Of a stretch of DNA of 52,962 bases, positions 1 through 7,866 are shown piece after piece (position 1 is the stretch's first letter; every line of letters begins with the position of its first letter). The translations under genes and the position numbers were made by a program. The notes below the pieces were generated by a model. It ran no database searches, had not been told where the DNA came from, and saw only the letters and a list, made by a program, of their open reading frames with translations. Source of the stretch: Haliea salexigens DSM 19537 (lineage in GTDB: Bacteria; Pseudomonadota; Gammaproteobacteria; Pseudomonadales; Halieaceae); NCBI RefSeq assembly GCF_000423125.1, contig NZ_AUHJ01000020.1, positions 1 through 52,962 on the forward strand. Reading direction: 5' to 3'.

Positions 1-66
1 ATCTCGCCACACAAAATAAGGTAGAACTGCGCGAGCTACCCCTGCCACAAGTCCTGGCCACTGCAT
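1..66 (-). CDS. Start of an unidentified gene downstream of the double-glycine peptide (cut by window edge)
   Basis: Reading leftward from an ATG ten bases after the stop of the 43-aa peptide gene, the frame stays open for 22 codons to the window edge. The residues seen begin MQWPGLVAGVARAVLPYFVW, a largely hydrophobic and aromatic stretch that could be a membrane-entry or N-terminal helix. An AGGA lies almost directly against the ATG, which is a poor spacing. A GTG six codons later has AGGA three bases upstream and is an alternative start. The very short gap suggests co-transcription with the peptide gene, so it could encode a maturation, export or immunity partner, but no family can be named from 22 residues. 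It may also be a chance open frame. Confidence 0.3.
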   Translation of the reverse strand, partial: MQWPGLVAGVARAVLPYFVWRD

Positions 67-76
67 ATCCTGTGGT

Positions 77-208
77 TCAATTGGCGCTTACGTAGTAGTA
101 GCTGTAGGCAGGCTGGTAGAGCCAGTACCAACCACCGTTCAAGGTGGCGAGTTCTTCGCTGCTCAGGGCGCTGTTGGTGTTCAGGTCGTTTACAGTGATT
201 GTGCTCAT
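77..208 (-). CDS. Small double-glycine-leader peptide, putative microcin/RiPP precursor
   Basis: A 43-residue frame starts at ATG 206-208 behind GGGGAG eight bases upstream, a good ribosome binding site. The N-terminal 26 residues look like a double-glycine leader: hydrophilic, then an amphipathic segment reading LSSEELATLNGG, matching the pattern (L..EEL..(L/I).GG) cleaved by C39-peptidase ABC transporters in microcin V and class II bacteriocins. The predicted core after GG is WYWLYQPAYSYYYVSAN, with two Trp and six Tyr in 17 residues and no Cys, Ser/Thr cluster or Lys. That composition excludes a lanthipeptide and suggests either an unmodified hydrophobic peptide or a substrate for aromatic cross-linking. 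No transporter or modification enzyme lies to the right; the other side is cut off by the window edge. The gene is real by RBS and leader logic; the product class is inference. Confidence 0.68.
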   Translation of the reverse strand: MSTITVNDLNTNSALSSEELATLNGGWYWLYQPAYSYYYVSAN

Positions 209-271
209 GGTCTATCTCCCCGGGTGTCTGTTTGGTTGGGAGTCGCTGTTTGCTGCTCCTTGCCATGGGTA

Positions 272-289
272 TTGCAGAAACAATGCCAA
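272..289 (-). promoter_or_regulatory. Candidate sigma-54 promoter for the double-glycine peptide gene
   Basis: On the minus strand this reads TTGGCATTGTTTCTGCAA. It has the invariant GG and GC dinucleotides 12 bases apart, TGGCA in the -24 box and CTGCA in the -12 box against a consensus TTGCA. It would start transcription near position 262, leaving a leader of roughly 50 bases before the ATG at 208. The two bases after TGGCA deviate from CG. Matches of this quality arise by chance, so the call is tentative. Confidence 0.3.
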
Positions 290-501
290 CTTTTCAGATA
301 CCGCCAAGAAAACTTATAACCCATTGATATTATTGAAAAAATAAAATATGGCGGCGCCCGGAATCAATTTTTCAGGAGACCTGAGCCCCCATACATCTGT
401 TACGAAAATCACAACAGTTTTTAATTATGTTGCTAAAATCACCACTTTCTGACACCCAGCCCACGCTGAATCACTGAACACGCTGCTTGCGCAGATACCC
501 T
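290..501. other. Intergenic region, locally AT-rich, no gene seen
   Basis: This stretch between the peptide gene and the HNH nuclease gene has clearly lower GC than the rest of the window, with runs of A and T around 315-350 and 400-440. It probably holds further control sequence for the leftward peptide gene. A TATAAG hexamer on the minus strand near 311-317 could be a -10 element but has no convincing -35 partner. A 34-codon plus-strand frame starting near 348 has no ribosome binding site and is not called. Confidence 0.4.
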
Positions 502-864
502 TCAATCCTTGCTGCCTTCCATGTTTGCCTTCAAATCCGCAAACGGCTGGTGGGTGGCCGCTTTGCTCTTGCTTGCCTTACTGCCGCCGTAGCGTACATA
601 AGCCTCAAACTTGCTGTGCTCTTCGTCATGACAATAGAGACAAAGTAGCTCCCAGTTACTGCCGTCGCTCGGGTTGTTGTCGTGATTGTGGTCGACATGG
701 TGCACGGTGAGTTCCGACAGGTTTCTGCGGTCGAACTCCCTGGCGCAACGGCCACAGATCCAGGGGTAGAGTTTCAACGCGCGTTCGCGGTAGCCCGACT
801 CACGTTTTGCGTTGTACTCCAGCTGTTCGGCACGCACTTGCTCAAAGCTTTTTGCAGAGGACAT
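502..864 (-). CDS. yajD: YajD-type HNH nuclease family protein
   Basis: The 120-residue product is a small HNH-fold protein of the YajD family. A CxxC pair (WICGRCAREF) near residue 35 and a second pair (LCLYCHDEEH) near residue 80 would bind the structural zinc. Between them lies the HNH core LTVHHVDHNHDNNPSDGSNW. The start is ATG at 864 with GGGAG seven bases upstream; a longer frame reaching back to 948 would run into the neighbouring peptidase gene and has no better RBS. It lies 23 bases after the M28 peptidase stop, so the two are probably co-transcribed. The family is widespread in Proteobacteria; its cellular role is not established. Nuclease activity is inferred from the fold. Confidence 0.88.
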   Translation of the reverse strand: MSSAKSFEQVRAEQLEYNAKRESGYRERALKLYPWICGRCAREFDRRNLSELTVHHVDHNHDNNPSDGSNWELLCLYCHDEEHSKFEAYVRYGGSKASKSKAATHQPFADLKANMEGSKD

Positions 865-887
865 GACGACGCTCCCGTAAACTCTGC

Positions 888-2567
888 TTAAGGTCGCGCT
901 GCCGCGCTGCTCTCGCGCACCGCCCTGAACTCCGATTCGGCACGCCAATCCGGCCAGCGCGTGGAATTCCCCAGGTCCTCCAGCAACACGCGGAACAACT
1001 CGATGTCCTGCACGGCGCCTGTGAGGTCCCAGTCAGGTGACCAGGCATCACAGGGTTTGTGATAGCAGTTGCCTACGTAGTCCGCTATCCACTGGTTGCC
1101 GGCGGCGCGGCCCCCCTCCACCAGGTCGGCGCCCCCGGCAATGCCCATCAGCAACAATACCGGCACACCGGCTCGCGCCAGGGAGAAGTGGTCTGCACGG
1201 TAGAACAGGCCATTCTCGGGGAGGTTTTCCGGCGTTACATAGCGGCCCTGCTGCGCGGCAACACGCGCCAGGTCGTCTTCCAGGCTGCTCTGGCCTTCGC
1301 CCACCAGAATCACATCCCGCGCCGCACCCGCCGTCTGCAGGATATCCAGGGTAAAGTTGGCCACCGTCGTCTCCAGCGGGTACACCGGGTCCACCGCATA
1401 GGCCCTGGACCCCACCAGGCCCGATTCCTCGGCCGTCCATAAGGCGAATACCACGCTGCGCTCCAACGGCGGGCCGGCTTTCAGTACACGGGCAATTTCC
1501 AGCACGCCGGCGGTGCCGAGTGCATCGTCATTGGCACCCGCACGCACCGTTCTGCCCTGCGCATCGGCGGGGCCTTCACCGTAGGCATCCCAGTGGGCCG
1601 AGACCATCAGCACTTCATCTGGCCGCGCGTGGCCCGGCAGCAAACCCAGTACATTGCGGCTGTCAAAGCGGGTGATTTTGACGCGTGATTGCGCGCTGAA
1701 GCGCACGCCATCCAACTCAAAAGCGCGGAAGCCTGGTTGGCGCGCCTCGCTGCGGAGTGTGGCCAGGTCGTGACCGGCCATGGCGAGCAGCTGGGTAGCG
1801 GCGCCCTCGTGGAGCCAGCCTTGCAGAGCGACCGGCACCGGGCCGCTGGTATTGCCCGCCAGCGCTACGCGTTCGCCGGCGCCAGCAGCCGCCACACTCC
1901 AATCGTAACCGGCGGCCTCGGTCTCATGAATGACCAGGGCACCCAGCGCACCGCGCCGCGCCGCCTCTTCGTACTTGTAGGCCCAGCGCCCGTAATAGGT
2001 CATGCGACGGTTGCCGAAACGCCCGGCAACGGGCTCATCGGGCGCAGCCGCGAAGTCCGGGTCGTTCACCAGGAACACAGCAATCTTGCCGGTCAGGTCG
2101 ATGTCGCCATAGTCGTCCCAGTCGCGCTCAGGCGCCGTCACCCCGAAGCCGACAAACACCAGTGGGATATCCCGGGCATCAATACGTTGCGTAGCGCGTA
2201 CCGTGCTTACCTCAATGTCTTCACCTTGCATCAGCTTTTCCTGACCCTGGGGGTAAGTGAACGCCAACTGCGGTGATTCCAGGAAGGTGCGCATCATCGG
2301 CACGGCCTGAGTCCATTGCCCATCCGCGCCGCCGGGCTCCACACCCATGGCCTCGAACTGCTCGATGAGGTAGGACACGGTTTTGTCCTCGCCGGCAGTG
2401 CCGGGGGCACGGCCGCCAAACTCGTCCGACGCCAGTACCTTGACGATTCCATGGAGACGATCTGCTTCAATTGCCTCCCTGGCGGAGGTAGCAGAACCCG
2501 TAGTTGTGGAACAGGCCACAAGCAAGCCAAGGGCAAGTAACGCGAACAGTGCGGTGCGAGCTAACAT
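888..2567 (-). CDS. M28 family metallopeptidase with PA domain, lipoprotein
   Basis: The 559-residue product begins with a lipoprotein signal peptide ending in LLVACS, so the mature protein should be lipid-anchored in the envelope, facing the periplasm or outside. A protease-associated insert occupies the region before the catalytic domain. The M28 zinc-peptidase core follows: His in SAHWDAYG (residue 325), Asp in GANDDALG, the Glu pair in WTAEESGLVG, then Asp in LDILQ and His in YRADHFS. This ordering is that of aminopeptidases releasing N-terminal residues from peptides. The chosen ATG at 2567 has GAGG six bases upstream and places the signal peptide at the N-terminus; the longer frame from 2624 would bury it. 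It is followed by the yajD gene. Substrate specificity cannot be read from the sequence. Confidence 0.9.
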   Translation of the reverse strand: MLARTALFALLALGLLVACSTTTGSATSAREAIEADRLHGIVKVLASDEFGGRAPGTAGEDKTVSYLIEQFEAMGVEPGGADGQWTQAVPMMRTFLESPQLAFTYPQGQEKLMQGEDIEVSTVRATQRIDARDIPLVFVGFGVTAPERDWDDYGDIDLTGKIAVFLVNDPDFAAAPDEPVAGRFGNRRMTYYGRWAYKYEEAARRGALGALVIHETEAAGYDWSVAAAGAGERVALAGNTSGPVPVALQGWLHEGAATQLLAMAGHDLATLRSEARQPGFRAFELDGVRFSAQSRVKITRFDSRNVLGLLPGHARPDEVLMVSAHWDAYGEGPADAQGRTVRAGANDDALGTAGVLEIARVLKAGPPLERSVVFALWTAEESGLVGSRAYAVDPVYPLETTVANFTLDILQTAGAARDVILVGEGQSSLEDDLARVAAQQGRYVTPENLPENGLFYRADHFSLARAGVPVLLLMGIAGGADLVEGGRAAGNQWIADYVGNCYHKPCDAWSPDWDLTGAVQDIELFRVLLEDLGNSTRWPDWRAESEFRAVRESSAAARP

Positions 2568-2862
2568 GAAAAACCTCAACGCCTTTGTGGAACATACGCG
2601 GTCAGCATGAAGCACACCTGCCATAAGCGCAATCTGGCTCCTCGGCTGACGCGCGATGCGCGGAAATGATCTTCACCCTAAAATCCGCTATCTTGGCCTG
2701 CAAACTACGCTTGGCAATACAGATGATTCAGCCCTGCCGGCAACGCCAGAATAGTTGGGCCACTGGAAGCCGGCACAGGCTCACAACCTGGCTCGCGCTT
2801 CACCCCGCCTGCCACCCGGGGGAACAGTTATTCCATCGACAGAGCACCCGGAGCAGCGACAC
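2568..2862. other. Divergent promoter region between peptidase and SnoaL-like genes
   Basis: The 295 bases separate the leftward M28 peptidase gene from the rightward SnoaL-like gene and must hold promoters for both. No strong -35/-10 pair stands out on either strand, and no RNA gene or repeat was seen. Confidence 0.4.
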
Positions 2863-3285
2863 ATGAGCACCAGCAAAAACCGCGCACTGATAGCACAATA
2901 CTTCGATGTCATTCTCGGCCACGACACATCGCGAGAACTCGCCGATTTCTTTACCGCGGATGTCACCTGGCAAGTACCGGGCAGCAACCCGCACATTACG
3001 CCCAACCCCCGCGTGGGCCATGCGGCGGTGATGGACCTGCTGCACAGTGGGGTGGGGGTCTACGAAGCGGGCAGCATGACCCTGGACCTCCAGCCCCTGA
3101 TCGTCGCCGACGCGCATGTGGTGGCCCAGTTCACCCTGCATGCGCGTCTGGCCAACGGCGACCCATACACCAACACCTATTGCTTTGTGTTCGCCCTGCG
3201 CGCGGGCCGGATCTGCGCGGTGACGGAGTATCTGGACACCCTTGCACAGGCACAACAGGGCACCTGGGATGCGCTGACAACCTAG
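2863..3285 (+). CDS. SnoaL-like / NTF2-fold protein
   Basis: A 140-residue protein with the compact alpha+beta cone (NTF2-like) pattern: an N-terminal helix (NRALIAQYFDVILGHD), a DFFTADVTWQVPGSNPH strand segment typical of SnoaL-like proteins, then alternating strands ending YCFVFALRAGRICAVTEYLDT. This fold appears in ketosteroid isomerases, polyketide cyclases, dehydratases and many proteins of unknown substrate. The ATG at 2863 has GGAG nine bases upstream. It stands alone between a divergent peptidase gene and a large membrane-protein gene, so context gives no substrate. Fold assignment is fairly secure; enzymatic function is unknown. Confidence 0.8.
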   Translation: MSTSKNRALIAQYFDVILGHDTSRELADFFTADVTWQVPGSNPHITPNPRVGHAAVMDLLHSGVGVYEAGSMTLDLQPLIVADAHVVAQFTLHARLANGDPYTNTYCFVFALRAGRICAVTEYLDTLAQAQQGTWDALTT

Positions 3286-3316
3286 GCAGCGACAAGCTCA
3301 CTCCTCCATCGTATCA

Positions 3317-3348
3317 GCCTGTGGGAGGCTACGACTTCCCAAACAGGC
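3317..3348. terminator. Hairpin after the SnoaL-like gene, possible terminator
   Basis: GCCTGTGGGA at 3317-3326 pairs with TCCC at 3337-3340 and ACAGGC at 3343-3348, leaving a two-base bulge and a ten-base loop. It starts 31 bases after the stop codon of the SnoaL-like gene. No T-run follows, so it is not a textbook intrinsic terminator. Confidence 0.35.
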
Positions 3349-3470
3349 CCGCTGCCGCCTTGCCTATAGACGAATGGGCTGGCTGAACATCAGTGTGCTG
3401 TCTCGCGAATGGCTGCGGGGATGCTATGTTTACCTTTACGCGCAAGCCCGCGCCCATTCCGGAGATGCCC

Positions 3471-6400
3471 ATGCCTCGCCTTGCCATCAGATACCTGGCC
3501 TGCCTCCTCACCTTGCTGGCCAGCCTGCATGCCGCCGCTGATCCGGCGGCATTGCGCTCCTGGGAAGACTGGGTACTCGAAAAGCACCCGGACCACACCT
3601 GCCCCTGGGTGGTCGCGAAGAATTCTGAACGCGTGTGCATCTGGCCCGGCCAGCTGGCGCTGGACCTGCGTGCAGACGGAATGTCCTTCAATTACCAGGT
3701 GGAGGTATTCCGCGACGACGCTTTGGTGCCGCTGCCAGGGGGCGCAGGCAACTGGCCGCTGAGGGTGATCGTGAACGGGAGCCGGGCAGCCGTTCTGGAC
3801 CGCGCCGGCACCCCTCATGCTCTGCTCCCCCGGGGCAAACACGAGATTGGCGGCCAGTTCCGTTGGCAGCGCCGGCCCGCGAGCCTGCCGCTGCCGGAGA
3901 GCATCGCCCTGCTCAAAGTCACCGAGGCCGGGCAGCCGGCAAACACGGAACGCCGGGGGGCGCAGCTTATTCTGGGGCGCGACAGCGCCGTCGCTCCGGT
4001 GAAACAGAGTAATTCGCTGCAGGTAGAGGTATTCCGCAAACTGGCAGACGGTGTGCCGATGACGCTGGAGACGCGCGTGGTCATGACCGTGAGCGGCGAA
4101 CCGCGAGAAGTTCAGTTGGGGCAGCTCGCCTGGCCGAACACGGCGCTGATGGGTATCGACTCCCCTTTGCCCGCCCGCATTGAAGACAACGGTGACCTGC
4201 GCATTCAGTTGAGCGCCGGGCGCCACACGCTGATCGCACAAGCGCGTTTTTTACAGGTCGTGGAGCAGCTGACCACTAACCGGCATGACGATGACTGGCC
4301 CGCTGTGGAATACCTGAGTTTCGCCGCCGACAGCAACCTGCGACAGGTCACACTTTCCGGGGCTCCAGGAATCGACACCTCGCAGGCACCCGTACCAGAG
4401 GAATGGAAAGCGCTTCCCACCTGGCGCCTGGGCGCGGACACTACGATGCAGATCAACACCGAGTATCGCGGCGACCAGTCGCCCGGGAACAATACCCTGT
4501 CGGTGACCCGAAACCTGTGGCTGGATTTTGACGGCGATGCGCTTACCGGTGTGGAATCCATCACAGGCGCGATGCGCAGCGAGTGGCGCCTGAACGCACA
4601 AGCCGACACCCGACTCGGCAGCGCGCAAGTGTCCGGCCATCCGGTGTTGGTGACACAGCACGCCGGCGGTGAAGGCGTGGAAATTCGCAGCCCTGAAATT
4701 GCACTGGAGGCTGTTACCCGTATCGCATCCCCCACGCAGTTCTCGGCAACGGGCTGGGAAAGCCGCGCTGACACCTTCAGCGCCACTCTGCACATCCCCC
4801 CCGGCTGGCGCGTACTGCACGCGGCCGGCGTTGAGGACATACGCGGCACATGGCTGAGCGCCTGGGACCTCTGGGACATCTTCCTGCTGCTGGTGCTGGT
4901 GGCCGCTACGCGCAAGCTCCTCGGCTTGAAGGCGGCAGCTCTGGCGATTGCCGCCCTGCTCACCGCCTACCACGAGCCGGGCATGCCCACCGCACTGCTG
5001 GCGACTCTGCTGCTGTTGCTGCCGCTCGCCGCCATCGCGCGCGGGCGAATCCGGCGCGGCGTTGCCGTCGCAACCACCCTCACCTGCATCGCCGCAGTCC
5101 TCGCCCTGGTGGCCTTTTCCATCAGCAATTTCCGCCTGGCCATCTACCCTTCTCTCGAGCGTAGTTCCGTGGGCGTCTATGATTACGCCTCTCAGTTTGA
5201 CCACAACGCGCGCTCCGTGGCCAGCGACGCTATATTGGAGAGCACTGCAGCCATGGCCCCGCGTGCGGCCGTGGAAGGGAAGATGCTCGCGGCCGAAGCC
5301 CCCCCGCGCACCCAGCAGAACGCCTACCTGCTGGGCGAGACAGACCGCGTACAAACCGGGCCGGGGGCACCGAACTGGCTCTGGAACAGTGTGACGCTAC
5401 AATCTGCCAGCCCGGTGCCGCAGGCCGCATCACTCTCCGTCATGTACAGCCCGCCATGGCTGACACGGCTTTGGCGCGTGCTCGGCGTGTTGCTCTCCCT
5501 CGCGTATGCCGGGGTGCTGATGAGCGCGCTGGTGCGCACCCTGCGCAATCCACCGGCGGCCACGGCACCGACAGCAAGCGGCGCAATGGCGGTGCCCGCA
5601 GCCAGTGCGGTGACCCTTGCGTTGACAGCCGGCCTGGTGCTTTCGGGCCTGCCACAGCCGGCCGCGGCACAAGCGTTCCCCTCGCCGCAATTACTCAACG
5701 AGCTGGAGCAGCGGCTGCTGCAGCCGCCGGCCTGTGCCCCGCACTGTGTAGCGCTCGACGAAGGGTTGATTTCAACCACGCGCCAAACCCTGAGCATAGG
5801 CTTCAGCGCCTATGCCGCAGCCGATGTGCTCCTGCAGCTTCCCACACCGCGGGAGGGGTGGCAGGTGTCCAGCCTGCAGGTAGACGGCGCTGAGGCCACC
5901 GCACGCCTGCACGAGGGCTACCTGTCCGTGCGCCTGACCCGGGGCCCCCACGTGGTCAGCCTCAGTGGAGCGCTGGAGGGCGACATGGCCAGCGTCAGCC
6001 TGCCGCTGGCGATTCACAACCTCAACACCAGCACAACCGACTGGCAACTGAGCGGCCTGGTGGATGGGCGGGTGCCGTCCGGCACGCTGTCATTGCGCGC
6101 TCTCTCGGCGGCACGCCAGGAAGCCGGCAACCGCATCAAGCCCGACCCCATAGCCCCCTTCTTCGTTGTACACCGTGAGTTTGATATCGGGCTGCAATGG
6201 CGCGTGGTCACACGAGTCACGCGGCTCGCACCCACAGCCGGGCCCGTGGCCGTGGAAGTACCGCTGTTGGCGTTTGAGCGCCCCCTGTCGGATGCCGTGA
6301 ACTTCTCCAATGGACGCGCGCGGCTGCAGTTCAGCGACCGTCAGCGAGAAATACGCTGGGAGTCCAGCATCAGCCCGCTGGGCCAGTTGCAACTGCAAGC

Positions 6401-7511
6401 GGCAGCGGGAGAGCACTATGTCGAAACCTGGCGTGTGCGGCCTTCGGCTCTGTGGCGCGTGAGTCACGAGGGGCTGCCACACACGCGCCCGTTCGGCGGC
6501 GCCGACAGCCTGCAACCGCTCTGGAAACCCTGGCCGGGTGAATCGCTCACTCTGAACTTCAGCCGACCCGAGGGTAGCGCCGGGCCCACATTCACAACAG
6601 AAGCGGTTAATCTGTCCTTCCAGCACGGTGCCGCACTGCGCCAGAGTCAGCTCAGCCTGAACGTCAAGGCCAGCATGGGGCAGGACTACCGCTTCACCTT
6701 GCCCACCGGGAGCCGCGTGACCGCCCTGAGTCACAACGGCAACGAATTGAGCCTGCCCGAAGGGAATACCATCAGCGTGTCGCTGCAACCCGGAGACCAG
6801 CTGATTGGCGTCACCTTCGAGGAGGACGGCGGCAGCGGCTGGCTGAGTGAGTCGCCCCGGGTGGAGCTGCCCGATGGCGCCAGTAATATCTCGCTCACCT
6901 ACACCCTGCCGCAGGACCGCTGGCCGCTCTACCTGAATGGTCCACCCATCGGGCCAGCCATGTTGTACTGGGGGGTCTTCTGCGTCATCGTGCTCGGCGC
7001 CCTGCTGCTGAACTGGCTGAACAAACGCCTCACGACCGGCATTCCCATCGGCCTGCCCGGTTGGCTGCTGCTGGGTATTGGGCTCTCCACGGTGAACAGC
7101 TATGGCGTACTCGTGGTTGCCGGCTTCCTGTTCCTGCTGGCGTTCAGGCAGCGTATCGACAGCGCTGCCATGAGCCGGCTGACATTCAACCTGATGCAGG
7201 TGGCCCTGGGTATTGGCGCCTTTATCGCGCTGGCTACCCTGGTCTCGGCGATTCCGCTGGGCCTGCTGTCCAGCCCCGACATGCTGGTGACCGGCAACAA
7301 CAGTTGGTCACACCTGTATAACTTCTTCCAGGACCGGGCGGCAGAGGAGCAGTTCCCCACGGCCACCGTGGTCAGCGTGAGCCTGATGGTGTACCGCGCA
7401 GTGATGCTTGCCTGGGCACTGTGGCTGGCCAACAAACTGTTGCGCTGGGTCGCGTGGGGATGGCAGGCCTACAGCAAGAACGGTGTGTGGGCGGCGAAGG
7501 CAAAGACCTGA
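3471..7511 (+). CDS. Very large membrane-anchored envelope protein of unknown function
   Basis: The 1346-residue product is not recognised as a named family. It starts with a signal peptide (LACLLTLLASLHAAA), followed by about 450 residues rich in beta-type sequence. A cluster of membrane segments lies between about residues 465 and 560, with a further helix near 665-685. Near residue 705-740 a hydrophobic stretch ends in PAAAQA, resembling a second, internal signal peptide. Another long beta-rich part follows (about 740-1150), and four C-terminal membrane segments close the protein. The start at 3471 has GGAG six bases upstream; upstream ATGs give no signal peptide at the N-terminus. The gene is isolated, followed by a decayed transporter gene. 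The layout suggests an inner-membrane protein with two large periplasmic domains; the role is unknown. Confidence 0.85.
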   Translation: MPRLAIRYLACLLTLLASLHAAADPAALRSWEDWVLEKHPDHTCPWVVAKNSERVCIWPGQLALDLRADGMSFNYQVEVFRDDALVPLPGGAGNWPLRVIVNGSRAAVLDRAGTPHALLPRGKHEIGGQFRWQRRPASLPLPESIALLKVTEAGQPANTERRGAQLILGRDSAVAPVKQSNSLQVEVFRKLADGVPMTLETRVVMTVSGEPREVQLGQLAWPNTALMGIDSPLPARIEDNGDLRIQLSAGRHTLIAQARFLQVVEQLTTNRHDDDWPAVEYLSFAADSNLRQVTLSGAPGIDTSQAPVPEEWKALPTWRLGADTTMQINTEYRGDQSPGNNTLSVTRNLWLDFDGDALTGVESITGAMRSEWRLNAQADTRLGSAQVSGHPVLVTQHAGGEGVEIRSPEIALEAVTRIASPTQFSATGWESRADTFSATLHIPPGWRVLHAAGVEDIRGTWLSAWDLWDIFLLLVLVAATRKLLGLKAAALAIAALLTAYHEPGMPTALLATLLLLLPLAAIARGRIRRGVAVATTLTCIAAVLALVAFSISNFRLAIYPSLERSSVGVYDYASQFDHNARSVASDAILESTAAMAPRAAVEGKMLAAEAPPRTQQNAYLLGETDRVQTGPGAPNWLWNSVTLQSASPVPQAASLSVMYSPPWLTRLWRVLGVLLSLAYAGVLMSALVRTLRNPPAATAPTASGAMAVPAASAVTLALTAGLVLSGLPQPAAAQAFPSPQLLNELEQRLLQPPACAPHCVALDEGLISTTRQTLSIGFSAYAAADVLLQLPTPREGWQVSSLQVDGAEATARLHEGYLSVRLTRGPHVVSLSGALEGDMASVSLPLAIHNLNTSTTDWQLSGLVDGRVPSGTLSLRALSAARQEAGNRIKPDPIAPFFVVHREFDIGLQWRVVTRVTRLAPTAGPVAVEVPLLAFERPLSDAVNFSNGRARLQFSDRQREIRWESSISPLGQLQLQAAAGEHYVETWRVRPSALWRVSHEGLPHTRPFGGADSLQPLWKPWPGESLTLNFSRPEGSAGPTFTTEAVNLSFQHGAALRQSQLSLNVKASMGQDYRFTLPTGSRVTALSHNGNELSLPEGNTISVSLQPGDQLIGVTFEEDGGSGWLSESPRVELPDGASNISLTYTLPQDRWPLYLNGPPIGPAMLYWGVFCVIVLGALLLNWLNKRLTTGIPIGLPGWLLLGIGLSTVNSYGVLVVAGFLFLLAFRQRIDSAAMSRLTFNLMQVALGIGAFIALATLVSAIPLGLLSSPDMLVTGNNSWSHLYNFFQDRAAEEQFPTATVVSVSLMVYRAVMLAWALWLANKLLRWVAWGWQAYSKNGVWAAKAKT

Positions 7512-7828
7512 GCTGCCGCTGCAAACCAACGACGACCAGAATATCGGCCCGCTGGACGACGGTGACACCTGGGGCGCCGGCCCCGTGGCACTGAAGCTGG
7601 TGGGTCCCTGGACTTCGGTGCGCTGGTCAACCACGTCACCGATATCACCGGCGACAATGACCACCTGAACACCAGTTTCATACAGCCGTTTCTCGTCTAC
7701 ACCACCGCCAGCGCCACCAGCTTTGCCCTGAATATGGAAACCATTTACGACGGGGACGCGAAAGAAACGGCGATGCCTATCAACAGGCAGGTCAACCCTT
7801 CAATTTCGTGCTGCTGTTTCCGAAATAG
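7512..7828 (+). pseudogene. Remnant of an outer-membrane transporter (phenol MetA/neuromedin-U-like type) gene
   Basis: No intact frame is present, but pieces in different frames join into a recognisable C-terminal half. From about 7520 one frame reads DDGDTWGAGPVALKLVGPWT. After a frame change at about 7611-7613 the text continues as FGALVNHVTDITGDNDHLNT, SFIQPFLVYTTASATSFALN and ETIYD, up to about 7790. A further frame change then gives QPFNFVLLFPK and a TAG at 7826-7828. These are the conserved beta-strand motifs and C-terminal Phe-Pro-Lys ending of a family usually annotated simply as transporter. The segment between INRQV and QPFNF, normally several dozen residues with a GVRYW-like motif, is deleted, and the N-terminal half is absent. 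Family assignment is from memory of its motifs. Confidence 0.7.
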
Positions 7829-7866
7829 CGGCGTGCGGCAAGCTGTCGTATAGCGCGCTCCGCCGC

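Noticed and set aside
144-344. A 66-codon plus-strand frame overlapping the double-glycine peptide gene
   Set aside because: It has no ribosome binding site and mirrors the better-supported minus-strand peptide gene.
348-452. A 34-codon plus-strand frame in the AT-rich gap
   Set aside because: No RBS, no recognisable leader or core, and it lies in the likely control region of the leftward peptide gene.
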